Positions 1-13,344 of a DNA stretch of 64,000 nucleotides are shown here, in pieces. The stretch covers positions 251,195-315,194 of the forward strand of contig VCMS01000100.1 in NCBI GenBank assembly GCA_022539475.1. Direction: 5' to 3'. This stretch comes from Gracilaria domingensis. Taxonomy: Eukaryota > Rhodophyta > Florideophyceae > Gracilariales > Gracilariaceae. Every line of letters begins with the position of its first letter. The first letter of the stretch is position 1. Both the position numbers and the translations under genes were made by a program. A model generated the notes under the pieces. The model was given only the letters and a program-made list of their open reading frames with translations. It was not told the origin of the DNA and ran no database searches.

Positions 1-332
1 TATGAGAGCGATTTTCACTATCAGTTTCTCATGTCCCAAAGAACTGGACATACGCTGGAGCACACCTGAGCAATCATAACGCTTCATCTTGATCGCTGCT
101 CATGACGCTGTCAACAACACAAACGGGCCTGACGTACAGGGTCCAACGCCGCCCTCTTCGATGCTGGCGTCGCATCTTTCAAAGTCTTTACCGCTACAGG
201 ATTTTACAGTCAGGATCAATCGCACTTTTTAACATGTTTTTTCTAAAGTACAAACATGCTGCGAACGACCTCAGGCAGCAAGCCCTGCATAGATTTGTCC
301 TCCAAACAACAAGGTTCGCAATGGTTTCTTAA

Positions 333-1274
333 CATCTCAGCGACGAACAATGTTTATCTCTATTATTCTTTCTTAAGAAGATTATTGTTTGCCTCACTGA
401 ATTTATCAGCGGACATACTGAATAGTATGCTACGGATCGTAACAGATATCTTTGTACACCCTTTCCCAGTATATATGTTTTACTTGCGCGACTGGCAACC
501 GTGTTTCGTTGGCCAGATAAGAAGATTCTATTTAGAAAGCATGCATCTCATCTTAGTGAGATCTTCTCAGAAACTGTCGAGAGCTTCCTCGATCGCAATC
601 AACATCTAGTATGCGCTATCCTTGAGGCACGCTACATCTCTGAGAGAGTGGCGCAGTTTGCAACTGCCAGACAAGAGCAGACAAACGCTCTTGAAAACTG
701 CGTTGGTTTCATCGATGGCACAAACATTGAAATAGCTCGTCTTTCTAACCATGGAATGCAGAACGTAGTAAATAATGGACTCAAACGAATGCACAGTTTC
801 AAGTACCAGGCTATTACGACTCCGGACGGAATCATATTGCACTTGTACGGTCCCGTTGAAGAACATCGTCATGATTGGACGCTATATTGCCGCTCGTAAA
901 TGGACACTATACTAGGTGATGCTCTTATGGTCTCCGGAAGGCAGTATTGTATCTACGGAGATAGAGATTATAACGAACGTGAGTATCTAGAAGTGCCGTT
1001 CTACGGCTCGAATCTAAGCGATGATCAGAAAGCATACAACACCGCCATGAGTGGTGCTAGAGTGACAGTAGAGTGGGTGTTAAAAGAACTCAAGCTTTAC
1101 TGGAGTTCAGTGGATTTCCCACGCAAGCTTCATGTGTTACAATCACCTATCGGAAACCACTATATGCCGGCCCTTATCTTGATGAACGATCGGTCCTGTC
1201 TATACGGCAACCAAGTTTCGCGTTACTTCAACTGCCCGCCGCCCACTCTTGACGAATATCTTTCCAACCACTAG
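333..1274 (+). pseudogene. PIF/Harbinger transposase (DDE_Tnp_4 type), pseudogene
   Basis: In Harbinger elements this enzyme cuts and joins the transposon DNA. The first catalytic Asp lies in VGFIDGTNIEIA (about 706-741), the second in HRHDWTLY (about 868-891), and the Glu in VTVEWVLKELK (about 1065-1097). The family signatures KRMHSFKYQAITTPDG and YGDRDYNEREYLEVPF are also present. The frame is continuous from about 333 (possibly from 102) to the TAG at 1272-1274, but TAG at 423-425 and TAA at 897-899 interrupt it, and a further TAA lies at 330-332. No frameshift is visible. The gene ends tail to tail with the Myb-like gene. Confidence in the family is high; the true N-terminus is not determined. 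Confidence 0.82.
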
Positions 1275-3192
1275 ATCCGAAAAGAAGCTTTGCAAAGCGG
1301 CGAGCGTAAGTCTGCAGGGAGCGGAGGCGAGCGACGAGCGAAACGAGGAGCGAGCTGTAGCGACCGAAGGACAAATTAAGAAGGAGCTTAAGCTTCTCCA
1401 ATTCGAGGCGGTTAGACGCCTCCCGTTCTTCTTTCCTCTCTTTGCGATTCTTTTCTCTCTCTTGTTTCTCGTGAATAAACCTTTTCTTATCTAGTGCCAA
1501 ACGTTCCAACTCCAAATCATTGCGACGTGCTTCATGTAGTGCAAATCCCATTTGGAAGAAATGACACTCAAGGTGCTCGAATCCTTGCTCCCTTGGGAGG
1601 TAAACTCAGCAGAAGAGCCCTCCGTATACGGATAGCGCGGATGTAAAACCGCGCGTACTTTGGAAACACCACTGAGGTCACGGCAGGAATCGCCAAGTAG
1701 GGATCTGTAAGCAGAAGTCCGAGAGTCGGAGATCTCTGATCGGAGGCGGAAGGTGAGGAACACAGGTCGACGGGGTGCCTCAGAAAAGAGGGAAAGGATA
1801 GGGAAAAGGATGGGGAAAAGGGGAAAGGATAGAAAAGAAAAAGGGACAAACCCGAGGGTGGGGTCGTGCGACAAGCGGCAACAGACACGGGCTGAGGGTA
1901 ACGATGTGTATTGAGCCCATGCGGCAGACCTCTATACAGAGTCGATACAATATCCGAACACCAGAGTAGCAGTCACCTTGCAAATAAATATGCGAACACA
2001 GTCCGAAGACAAACGTAGTGTTAGATCAGGGTACCTGAGTGATCCCTTGGGGATGAAATAAGCGAAGCCGTACGCGGTGACCCTCCTCGCGGAGTTGTGC
2101 ACTACGTGCAGGCGCTCGAGTCAGAGCCGCAGACAAGGTTGAGTTTACTTTTTGATGGTGACGGCGAGGTCGCCATCACCTAAGTAGGTTTCCACAAATT
2201 AAATTAAATAATTAAACTAAGTAGTGCCAAGTACGGCAGAGCTCTACACGTGTTGCACTTGTGCAGACCCGCCTTGGCGGCCACTAATTCTAATAACCAA
2301 TCCAATTTTCTCTGTAACAGAGCCAATCCATACACGCGTACACGCGATCCATTGCCACAACCAGTTACCAATCCATCAACCCCATCGGGTGCCACCATGC
2401 CATATGGCGTCAGAATGCCACCTAAGTTCATAACCTTGCTGTAGAGGCAACTCGGAAAGCCGAGGTGTTATGAGACGGAACACGTCACAAACGCGAAATC
2501 GCGATTGCTCTACACTTCACTCTTTTCCAGCGCCGCCGTGAACATCTCTGTGTCGTCGTCAAAAAGAAGATTGGCAGAACTTCGTCTCGCTTTCTTTGCA
2601 CTACCTTGCGGAGTAGAGCCATTGCCTTTTTCTTCATTATTCTCTCCAGCTTCTTTCCTCTTTGTAGCTTTCTCTCTGATAATAGCTCCCAATCTTTCTT
2701 TCTCCTTCTCTCTCTCGATGTGTTTGTTCCTCTTTTCTGCTTTCTGTCGCTCAAGATCGTCGCCTGCTTCTTTCATGGAACTAAGAAGTTCCTCTAGCTC
2801 TCCAATCTCCCCAGCAACACCACGGAGATTATGCTTACGAGCATCTTTCTCGTCATATCTACATTGCAAGCGCTTGTATCTGTCCTGTAAAGACTTCCAG
2901 GTGACTGCAGTTGACAGTTTTTTGTACCGTTTGCTTTGCTGCAAGCAATTTCAAAACGTTCTTTAGTTTCGCCGTTTGTCGCTACGTGTGCTTTTGCTGC
3001 CGCAACTTCTCTTACTATTAAGAGATCGTCAGCGGCTGTAAATCGCGATCGCCTTCCCGCTTTACCCTCCTTTGGTGGGCTTGACTTTGTTTGTTTTGAC
3101 GTGGTTTGTAAGACTCTGGGCTGCGATCTCGTTGTTTTCGTGGTCTGGTTAGTGATGGGGGATAAGGAAAGTGGAATCGATGACGATTCCAT
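1228..3192 (-). pseudogene. Harbinger Myb/SANT-like partner protein, disrupted
   Basis: The N-terminal part (3192 down to about 2930) has a Myb/SANT-like stretch, RFTAADDLLIVREVAAAKAH. It continues in another frame as WKSLQDRYKRLQ and GEIGELEELLSSMKEAGDDL (about 2944-2520), so one frameshift lies near 2920-2940. The charged coiled-coil tail (ARRNDLELERLALDKKRF and on) resumes at 1534 and ends at 1228. The break between 2515 and 1534 is exactly the solo LTR with its CTTCA duplication, and the coding text on the two sides is continuous. In Harbinger elements this protein helps bring the transposase to DNA. The GTG at 3213 was passed over for the ATG at 3192. Confidence 0.7.
1535..2514 (-). mobile_element. 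Solo LTR (copy A) with 5-bp target duplication
   Basis: About 980 bp beginning TGTAGAGC and ending in CA on the minus strand. It is bounded by identical 5-bp flanks CTTCA at 1530-1534 and 2515-2519. It shares the start, internal landmarks (a stretch like AGTAAACTC followed by GGCTCTGACTC) and the end region with the other LTR copies at 4744, 13345 and 50657. No internal retroelement sequence accompanies it, so it is a fossil left by LTR-LTR recombination. It lies inside the Harbinger Myb-like gene and is therefore younger than that element. An intact target duplication suggests moderate age. Confidence 0.8.
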
Positions 3193-3213
3193 GATGGAAA
3201 GCTTTGGAATCAC

Positions 3214-4743
3214 GTGAGGTTTTCGTCAAGTGGCCTGTCTGACCTACTTGTGAGGCCGCATCAGCTAATCAACGCAGAATGTTGTTGCTCATACCGCTTC
3301 ACTAATATTTCCGTTTTCAGCAATGTTTTTCATGGCGTCTGCAAGGATTCTGCAATACGTTTCACATCTGCAATACGTGTATCAATTTTGTTTCTCACGA
3401 ATTGCAAAATTTGACTTGCGTAATCTGTCTAGTGCCTCTGCAGTTACAGAATGTCTTAAGAGATTTTTCAGTGGTGTTATAGGCATTTATTACTTGATTC
3501 AGACATGGAAACACTAATGTCAGGCAGCAAAAGTGAGTAATTTTCTGGACTTCTTTGTAGCATTGACTATACTACATAGTTCTAGAGCAAATAGCATCCG
3601 GTAATTGGCACAAGATGCATCTAATACTGCAAACACAGCCCCTTTGAGTGATGCTGCGCACTCTATGAATTTCACCCCGGGCTTTGGTTAATTTTTGGAA
3701 AACGTTTTCAAAAACCATTGTACATAGTTAAAAGATTTGGCTCACAGACAGCCGCTGATGCTAGACTCCGTAACATACGGAAAAAGTAGTCACTCAAGGT
3801 GTAGGTTCTAGGTTTGTTTGCTGGCCCCCTGACCCTGGGCCATACAGGGGTTGTACGTTTGAGAGGTAAATAACAAACCTGTAATTAAAAATAGCTTAAT
3901 TCTTGGTTTATTTGTATATCAATTCAGGCCAATTGGACCTGAATCTTATCACGTTAAGTCACCTTAGTGGCTTTCTATCTCCAAGGACAGAGATAAACAT
4001 ATTTTTGTCAACGTTAATTCAGTACTTTTTCAGGAGGGTAAGTGCGACTGTCCTCGACATATCTACCGCTCAAGTTCCTCCACGAAGCATACGCTTGCAC
4101 CAACTGTCTGAGTTCTTGTGTTGTTTCGATGTCTGCTGTTGTTAAGCGACTATGCCAAAGAATAGCGTCGCTCTGGACCTCAATCACTTATTTTAAGTTT
4201 CGTTCCCGCCGCTATACAAGTACCTCTTTTGATCTCTCCTTTGTACATTCTTTGGAGACCACTTTGTGGTCGTCGCACCGCTATCGGGCATGTTTCCGCT
4301 CGTTGGCATTGAGAATAGCTTCTCTCTGTTGGTTGAATCCTCGTGTACACCGTCTAGAGGTTTGTATGTCGGTGATCTCATCTATAAAGCTTTCTATCTC
4401 TCTTCACCGACTTGAGCTACGCACCTGGGAGTCACTTTTGTAGATAAAACCAGTCACTGTAGTACAGCATCAGTTGGGACAACGTACCTTGCCCTGGTTT
4501 GGGAACATATTGCTCAGCACCTAAGCGAGGACGAAGGAGCACTCAAAAAACGCTAGCAGAGGGCCACGAGGTAAGCGTGGAGCACTTGTAGTGACGGTAG
4601 GATAACGCTTTGGGGAACTCGACGAAGGAAGAATCGGCTAGGGGATGCTTGAGGTTTACCACGGTGAGCTCTGCCAGGTGGGATATGCTAAAGTGCATCC
4701 CACACGGGCAGTAGCCACGTGTCGAAAATAATAAACTACCTAA
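3214..4743. other. Unassigned repeat-like sequence
   Basis: No gene is recognised here. Short open stretches (about 3903-4443) do not resemble a family I know. Part of this interval may be degraded transposon sequence on the left flank of the LTR element that starts at 4744. Confidence 0.4.
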
Positions 4744-7700
4744 TGTAGAGTGAAACGCCGTGGAAAGGGATGCACTGAAGCGCTTTTCACATTTCGTTGA
4801 TCCCTTACCGGCAACGACACTTCATGTTATGAGAGGCTACTGTGGTAATGGCCCCATTTTAAGGTATGCCTAGGAAAGGTGGTGTTTCTGCACACGTGTG
4901 CCGAGTTGGCTCTATGCCGGGTGCGCCACTTCAAACCTGCCACAGTTTCACACCTTTAGAGTGTTGGCCGGCACCTCCGGATACTCCGGATACTCAGATA
5001 CGTTAATTGATATTTACAAGTGCCCTACATAGGTGGCGGCACCTGCGGCCACTGTACGGGAAGTAAACCTCAAGAAGGCCTTTGGCTCTAGCTTCTTGCC
5101 GCGTGCGAACGATTCCTCGTCTCTAATTGGGCTACACCGCTGCATCTCCGGAGTCGCTACCCACCTCTGCCTGTGAGGAGTGCTAGACCGTCGTTACGGC
5201 ATCTTTTCTATTGTTTTACTGTTATTATTTTCGTCATACCGCTCTTGTTACTCTGCCCTGTTATGCAGGTTTGGCCCACATTGTCTGGGAATATTTCTCG
5301 ATCTCGCGAGCCAGTGCACCGCTGCGCGTCTCGTTTTTCCCCGGTTTTGTCCAACACCGCAGGCCTGGATATCTCTAATCGCTGTGTATTGCCGAATACA
5401 TCTGGATCCAACGCAGGCTCTACTTACCTCTACCTCCGACTGCACGCCCAGTACCGGGCTGCCCAGATTTACACCCGGCTCGTGTCAGCCCTATCAGAGG
5501 GTTCTATCACTGTCCCTACGCCTATAGAGAGCAGGGCCTGAGCACCCTGTCCGTGCTTTTCCGCGACGCGGCTGTTGTTTTCCTGCCCGCGGAATTTCAA
5601 CACAAACTGGTCTCCCGACCTAGAATTGGCTTTATTTGCCAACATCTGCTGGAGTTGGCTCGATTGTTTGGAGCCCAGGTGGTTGGGAATATCCGTCTAC
5701 ACGGTTCTCTCTTTTGCCTGTTTTCGGAAGTCGGTCTGATTTCCAGTTGGGCTACTGTGCCGGTGAATGATGTCGTCCCGTCGCAGGAGTGGCGCACCAT
5801 GTGCTGCTTCGGTGCCCGGTTCGTCCGGCTTGCCCGCAAGTCTGCCTCTGTTACCGAAGGACACGTTCGAGGTTCCAGGTAATGGAGATCCGAAACCGCC
5901 TTCCCGGGGCCTCCGTTCTGATAACGGGACCCCACCCACTCGTGGGCCGACTAAAACCGCACCTGCGACTAATTCCGCCGCAGTGGTTCATGTTATGTCG
6001 TCGCGGTCCGACGAGTATACCCTCCGTGCATTAGAGGCTTAGGTTCGTATCTTGCAGAAGTCCCAAGTGGGCCTTATCCGGGATATTACGAAGCTCCGGC
6101 AACGGCTCGATGAAGCCGGTATCCGGGATGTTTGGAGCGACGTCCGTGTTCTACGGTCTGATCTCAACCAGATCATGGAACACCGACCGGTGTCTGCTGC
6201 GCTGCACGAGCAGGCTTGTGCGCGCCTGGACTGCTTGGCTACCTCTCTAGAGACGGTCGAACAAATCATTATTTCTGATGCTACTACGCCCGGAGCTCCT
6301 GTTTCCGAAGGTTCTTGGCATTCGCACCGTTTCCGGGGTCGCCAAGTTAGGAAGAAGAAGGTTAAGTTGGAGTCTGATTCGTCTTCTTCGTCCTCTTCAG
6401 AAGAAGAGGCCCAAAATGTGGGATCTTCATCCGACTCGTCGGAAAGCGAAAACGTTCACTCTCGCCAGCGCGCTACCCATTCGCGGGCTACTGAACTGAT
6501 GCAGAGCATTGCGCGCGTCCGTATGAAACGACGGAGACACCTTGGATTCAAGTAATTGAAGCCAACAAATCTACTGTAGCGGATGTTATTGTCGTACGGA
6601 TATTATCGGCTTGAAGACACGATGCCACGGAGGACCCCACGTGGGGCTGGCAAAGTGCGAAATCATCTCCGACAAATAGAGCTCACGCTAAAACCCCACA
6701 AGTTCTCTGGGAAAGACCCAGGCAAAACTCGTAAAGGGAAAACTAAAAGGGTTTTCAGTAGACTTGCAGACAAAGTGACTGGTGTAGTAAGGTAATATGA
6801 CCAACGTCATTGAAGAATAAGTAAGTTTTTGTTTCACCGACATTTCCATGAGTGTGATTTTTTGAAAAAATTAAATTCCTCGAAAGCGGCCTTACATTTT
6901 ACTGAAAGACATCAATTTCATTTACCGCCGCATGATGATTCAATGACAATGGGTTTTGCTAGGGAGATCCAATTCTTGTCTTGGATTTTCTTGGTCGCTT
7001 CGTTGCGGAAGCCGATGTACTTCGGATGAGTGAGGCACAGGCCTACGTTGCTCTGCCGTACTTTTTGACGGGCGTAGGCGAAGATCAATTTAATTCGGTT
7101 CGTGGGTCGTCTCGCGTCTTCGAAGGAGGAATTACGTGCTGGCTCGAGGCCGTCAAATACCTCTTGAGGTCGTACGCTACGGGAAATGCGATACAAGGAG
7201 CTTTACTTGCGTTGTGAGACACGAAGCAAGGAGCCGAAGAGTGGGAAACTGTATATTCTACCCGCCTCAATAAGGCCTTCCACGTTTGTGGCAACGTGTT
7301 CTCCGCAGCAGAGCGGTGTAAAATGTCTGTCGATGGCGTATATCGTTCGATCAGGACATTGGTTGCCAGGTATCGGGAGAGCAAACACTGGATTACCTAT
7401 CTGGAACTCGTACAATTCGCCCAAGCTGAGGGAGATGCAGCCCGAACACGCTCCGCTGTCAAGACGCACACGCGCCGCCTCCTTCATGTAAAAGGCCGTG
7501 ACCCTTCGTTGCCTCTATTGCGACGCTCGGGTCAAGGAGGTTATGATAACCAACACCTGTTACAGGCCGATGGTTCAATGCCGAATCGGAGTTTCTGTCA
7601 ACGACGGAGCCGTCTACAGTCGACGTAGACCCTGCTCTGTACACCGTTCAGCACGTTCCGGCCTTGCACGTGCCACACGCTGGTGAATATAGTAACCAAC

Positions 7701-8482
7701 GCCCGGGATGGAGGGACCCGTATCCTCCAAGACAGAAACGCCGGCCGCCTGACGCGGATCTTCTTCGACATCTCATTTGTCATACCTGCTACAGACCCTG
7801 TCATATCGCCCCGAATTGATTGTTGCCCCTCAAGGATATGGCAAAAATCGTGCCTCAGTATTAGATTTTGACGCCCGCTGAACGGAAACGTGTTCCCGAC
7901 AAATCGTACCTTCGTGCGAAGGCGGAAACTCAGCCTGAGAAACAGGAAGCCAAACGGACTCAAGGTGGGAACGCAGCCGCATCTGCGGAACACTCTATGC
8001 GCAGACTAGGGGAGAAACTCAGAACACCTGAGCATGCGAGCCTCCAGCAATGGAAAGGCGTTCCCTGTTGTGGGTTCCAAAGCCCTGGAGGCTGAGAAAC
8101 CTCGTTTCTGGGTCACAATCTTGACAAGGAAAATGGCCACTTCCGACGTAGACTCTGAACGCCTTTGCTTTTTGCGTCGTCCGCGGATACGGTCTAAGAA
8201 AAGCCGTATTCTGGATCTAGTCTTGGTCATGGCGAAGCGCAATTTCAAGATCTTCGCCGACTCCGGTGTTTCTGACCAGTATATTGTTGGCTAGTTGTCC
8301 GTTCTTGACACGGGCGATAGTCCCAATTTTTTGATTCAGTCCTTGATCTCGCCGCAAGTGCGGTCTCGTATGCGCGCACCGACGCAAAATCATATCGCGG
8401 ACGTGAACAATAGGCCACTTTCAACTGCGGGAGTAATCGACCTGGTTGTCTGGCTTGGTCACTGCATCGCCCATGCGGAACT
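4744..8482 (+). mobile_element. LTR retrotransposon fossil: 5' LTR and degraded internal region
   Basis: The 5' LTR spans 4744-5604 (starts TGTAGAG, ends ACACA) and is clearly related over its whole length to the solo LTR at 50657-51481. The internal region follows. A gag-like polypeptide with an N-terminal coiled coil and a Ser/Glu-rich tract lies at about 6052-6555, and a capsid-like gag stretch lies at about 6980-7500. No polymerase, integrase or matching 3' LTR in the same orientation was recognised with confidence. The element is broken in many places and looks old. It is overlain on its right side by another LTR in the opposite orientation. Confidence 0.6.
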
Positions 8483-9436
8483 TGTAGAGCAAAACCCTGC
8501 GATAAACGCTATGGGGAATATCCGCTAGGATGTCCGAGTCCTACTACCTATGAGGGATAGACTCAGCAGAAGAGCCCTATGTCCGTACTCGAGTCGAGTG
8601 ACAAGCCGGGTGTAAGACCGGAGACGGTGCCTGGATATACCTACAGAGGTGTAAACAGAGAAGGAATGAGTAACCAAAAGTGGTGAGGAAACCCAGAGAA
8701 AGAGGGAAAGGAAAGGGGAAAGGACACGAGATCCCTCCATGGAAACCAACCCGGAGCGGAGCAAGGCCCGTGCCAACCGGCCGTAACAGGGCCGAAAGCG
8801 GAGCGACATACCACAGTGATGCTGAAATGAACCCAATACTGGGGTGGGAACGATACGTGAACCAGAGGAAACAAACAGGAAGAATATGCCTCACAGGGAC
8901 ACGCCGTGTACAAAACGGAACAAACAGCAAACAGAAACAACAAACAAAAACGACAATAACAACAGAAATATACCTGGTAAGGGTTCCTAAGTGATCCTGA
9001 GGGAATAGTGATGCAAGAACCACACGTGGTTACCGGCCCGAAGGGGTTGTAAATCTACGAAGGTTGCATGAACTAGAACCGAGCCTTGGGTTGAAGAAGG
9101 CGGCCTCAGTTTTCCATTTACTTCGAGGCTCCAGTGCGATCACCCCAGCATATATACTACTACTACAGTAACGACAACTACGATACACACCTCCCGAGGT
9201 TGGTACACGTGGACCACCAACTGGCAGGGTGCCAGGTACTTCCCACCGGGGATGGCACAAGTATCTACATGCCAGATCCAACACGTGGACTACTACTAAA
9301 ACTATCAATAGGTTTCAATACACATTCCACCTGAGAAGGTTCAACAGAAGAGTCAAGAATTCTCCCAAGTACTTGGGCCAAAGTTCACATCACAGTGCAT
9401 CTTCGTACAAGGATTCCATCTTCTCAGAGCAGTACA
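8483..9436 (-). mobile_element. LTR copy C (probable solo LTR), minus orientation
   Basis: The segment around 8540-8600 matches copy A (both contain CTCAGCAGAAGAGCCCT) and the rest follows the same order of landmarks on the minus strand. The ends are estimated from TGTAGAGC-like text at 8483 and ACA at 9434-9436. I could not find a convincing target duplication, so both boundaries may be off by tens of bases. It appears to have inserted into or beside the older plus-strand LTR element. Confidence 0.5.
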
Positions 9437-12400
9437 ATTAGTACCCAGGTACGGGGATGCCTCGCTCCACATACCCCCCTTCTTAGCCAAGGGTGCATAC
9501 GCCCCAAAGCGGGAACAACCCAACCTCCACCTCGTACGAAGAGTATCAAACATCATCATCACCGACCGTTCGGTTCCTCACAATCACCATCTTCCGCAGA
9601 GCGGCATTCCGCTCTTCAGTACTCCTCCGCACTGCGGTGCTCCTTTTCTCCTACTCTTTGCGAGACTTCTCCTTCTGAGGACACGGGTTTACTACCCTAA
9701 CAACCAAACCTAGAGCTTCTGTCATCAGGCCTCATTCCGAACTTGGATTCCAACCAGTTTTCCCGAACAGGGACGAGACACCACCACAGCTGTGGTTGTC
9801 CGTACATCAGTTCCATTCCAAAGCTCTTAGAGCAATTCACGAAACACTTCAGGGTCCTAACCTGCGAAGGATCGCATCCCTCACTGGGCGCCTGTTCAAA
9901 TTCACTCCACGTCGGGTAGAGCCGAATGCGGGATAATCAACACACCGGTGACCGGTTCATTTCTCCAGTCACTGCCCGCATGGGAGTTCCGACGATTGAG
10001 GCAGAGTCCAGTTTTGCGCAGGGACACTGTCCTATTGTTTCCCATACGTGAGTGCAACACACCACATGGTTAGATCAAACACAATCCAGTTACTGTGGTT
10101 AGCATCACATATCTTCCTGAAAAGGCAACAACCAACAGACACAAATGCATACGGTTGTCAAACGTATCCCGAAATTGGGATGCTTCGTCAACCACTACCC
10201 ACATGGGTACGATGTCATCTCGATATTGCTCCGACAGCGGACACATATGACGTCAAAACATGTCCGTCATGACGGAGAGTTACAACCTTCCGCCACGGGC
10301 ATCATATCACTCAACAATGAACACGACACAATTTTCACAACATCCAGATAATGGTGAACCAATTCCAATCCCAAATGGGCCACACAACGATGAGTGGTAG
10401 CTTTCGATACTCAACTGCTGAGTTCTCTTCTCGACAAATATCCGTTTTGGCGGCGAAGCAGTTCCCAGCATTCCCAACACAGGGTGAAAGAATAACTTGC
10501 CCACATTGTGGTGTTCCACATTACCAGTTCTGGGATAGCGCGCAAGAGCGATGCACACCGGCCACGGTACAATTATTCCACAAACACAAACATGCGCTTG
10601 CGAAAACGCAGGACGCATTCGCAACCAACGATCTTCCGAGACGGAGTCACAGCTACCTGCCAAGTTGGTAAAGAACACCTCATAATCGGTTACAACAGAC
10701 TACACTGCATGCCACTTCATCTTTCATTACTCTCATCGGTTCTCCACTCACCTTTTTACGACAAAGCTTCTTCATGTATCCACCAGGATTCTTCTTTTTC
10801 AAACCCCACAACATGGTGACATCCACGGTTCCCATAACGTCGTCTCCCGAGATTGGGCTTCCCAATACTGAAAACTCCGTTGCCATATAGCACAAAAATT
10901 CCCATCGTGAGCAACGAGAACTTCCGACAATCTGGATTAATTCCCATCAGGGCCGCTTCACTTCCAAACAACATCTTCTCTCTCCAAGGTTTCCTCCGAC
11001 ATGAACTCTCGCAAGAGATGCATCAGTTTCAACGGTGTTGACAATCTTCCTCAAACGAGACAAATGGCTGTGATTCATTTCAGAACTCACCAACAACAGT
11101 TACGCACCGAAGCTTTCGGTTCTACAACAATGTGCACCGAGAGCCGGGTTTCCCATCAACAGCAGTGCGTATCGATTCAACCTCACACACCCACTAGGGT
11201 CCATTGAAATTTTTTCTGAAACAGGACATATACCATATCCATACGGATGCACTTTCCTCAAACCTTACAATGGGGAACACAGTACCAACATTGGTAACCA
11301 ACAACTTCATCTCTTCCCTTCATGGGATCCTTCATACCCAATTCTCGGTGATAGTGCAATGCGCGAGACGTTCCTCCACCTCCCCAAGTACCCCAACAAC
11401 TAAGCTGACTTCCGTTACCGGCTCTTTCAAATCTTCACGAACTTCTATCCGAAACAGATACACTTCATACACGTTAAATCTCATATAAGAGCTTTCCGGA
11501 TGATCGGAGTTAACATCGTACACAACGATTCCACTCGTGGCTGTTACCCATGATGCAACTCGTTTCGACACTGACCGATACAGTCCACAGGCCGTACTCT
11601 CGGGTTAACCAATACTCCTCACCGTTTAGCGGTATATACAACAAAAAAACCGACATGCGGGACGTTAACTCCATGCGCAATCCGGACGCATGGCGCTTAA
11701 ATGAACATTACCCCTAGGGTTCATCTTTCTCTGAAAGCGGAATCGAAACATACGCCCTTTGCGTCAAAACTCTCACAGAGTACCATAATTATAGATTCCG
11801 CAACTTTCGGAACATAAGAAGTATCACTTCATCTCCAATGAGCATTAAACCGACAAACGGTAATGCCTTACATCCTATTCAGGAGCTTCTTCATCAACAA
11901 GTACGGTGTGCACGGGTAACATGCATTCACTGCACTCCCTGCACCGTTGCCACGGTTTGCATCATGTCACGTGTCCCAATGTACCTGCGCCAGGTGCCAG
12001 AATTCCTAAAATATCCACTTAGTGGCTCATCCGGTCCTTTCGGCTCTCATTGGCTCTGCACTTCCACACGTGGCGGTGCGCACCACATCTCGATTGGGCA
12101 GATACATACCAAGTGTCCATGTGCACTATCGTCGGATTCCGGAAGGTCCACAGACCGTGGCGAGCCAAAAAATCAAATAAATTAATTTGAAGCTCCCGCT
12201 CGGGCGGCAATCAGGGTGGTGCATATTACGCAGCATGCACCGGCAACGGTTTGCACTTGAAAAAATTGCATTTTTTTGACCGGCCGCCGGTGCACGCGCG
12301 CGCGCAGCCATGCGGCATTCCAGCGAAGTATTTCCCGATCACAAGGCACTTAATTAGACATCAGCGCTGTACTGCAGCGAACCTTCTGAGGTGCTCATCA

Positions 12401-13344
12401 TCTCTTCTCTCCCGCAAATGGGACAATCCGGCTTCGGCACATCAGCGCACCGACGACGGTTCTTTCTTCAACTAACCTGCATTCACGTGACTTAGACTCA
12501 CATTCCACTGCCTGGCGCGTTGTCGTGAACAACTGAACCCGACTTTTCGGTACTATAGCGTGCATTATCGACAACAGCGGAGTAGTAACATCACGAACCG
12601 AGTTCGGTGAAACCAATGCAACAGAGTATCATCAGCGTAGCCACAGCAATTTCCGGTAACTGTTTTTCTTTCACACAGACGTTCATAGGGGAACTTGTAC
12701 TGACTCTCCATTGTATGACCCGACGAATGCATCAGCGTTCATCGAATATTCGAAGTATGAGCGAGCATTTCCTAGTGCGGCTGCGAGAACTCTCAACCAG
12801 CCCAAAGAGGATCACAGCAGCATTCCGTAGACGGATGCTCGCGACCTCGACGTTGCTGAGGGTGTCTTATCTTACTTTCTCAACTTCTCTCTCGTACATA
12901 GGGCTTACACAAACCAAGCGTATGGAGCATACGGGACAATATCCGACGTAGCGGGGCTTTTCGAACCGAACTTTGGTACTTCCACAGGAACTGCTGAGCG
13001 AGTCTGAACATCATCTTCTTCCACCCAGTATTGTTCTAGATCAACATCAAACCTTCCCAAGCGCGGTCCCACATCATACCAACCTTTCACCGTCTGCGGT
13101 TATTCACCAATAACATAAACCAAATGGTTCAACACCGTGTTCGGGGTAGTTCACGAGCGCGTTGTGCGAGCGAAAACCACGCGACATACGGCATGAATTT
13201 CCCAAACGGGACACGGTAAAACTCGGTGACAACATCCCCAATCAGGATTCGAACTTCACAAAGACCAGTCCTGTAGAGCAACGCGTTTCGCGGAACTTTG
13301 TCGCTTATGCCATTCATACTAATAGCTCCGGTACGGAGGTGAGG
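9437..13344. other. Degraded sequence between two LTRs, no gene recognised
   Basis: About 3.9 kb with only short open frames on both strands. I recognise no domain. A purine-rich tract (GGAGGTGAGG) directly precedes the LTR at 13345, which fits this being the remains of an LTR-element interior on the plus strand, but the coding content is too eroded to assign parts. Confidence 0.35.

Larger units (their letters stand above)
1..3213. mobile_element. PIF/Harbinger DNA transposon, decayed, split by a solo LTR
   Basis: The left 3.2 kb holds the two genes usual for PIF/Harbinger transposons: a DDE transposase on the plus strand and a Myb/SANT-like partner on the minus strand, meeting tail to tail around 1228-1274. 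A solo LTR (1535-2514) sits inside the partner gene. I could not see the terminal inverted repeats; the left end may lie outside the window and the right end is only placed near the start of the Myb-like gene. Both genes are disrupted, so this copy is not autonomous. Confidence 0.75.
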
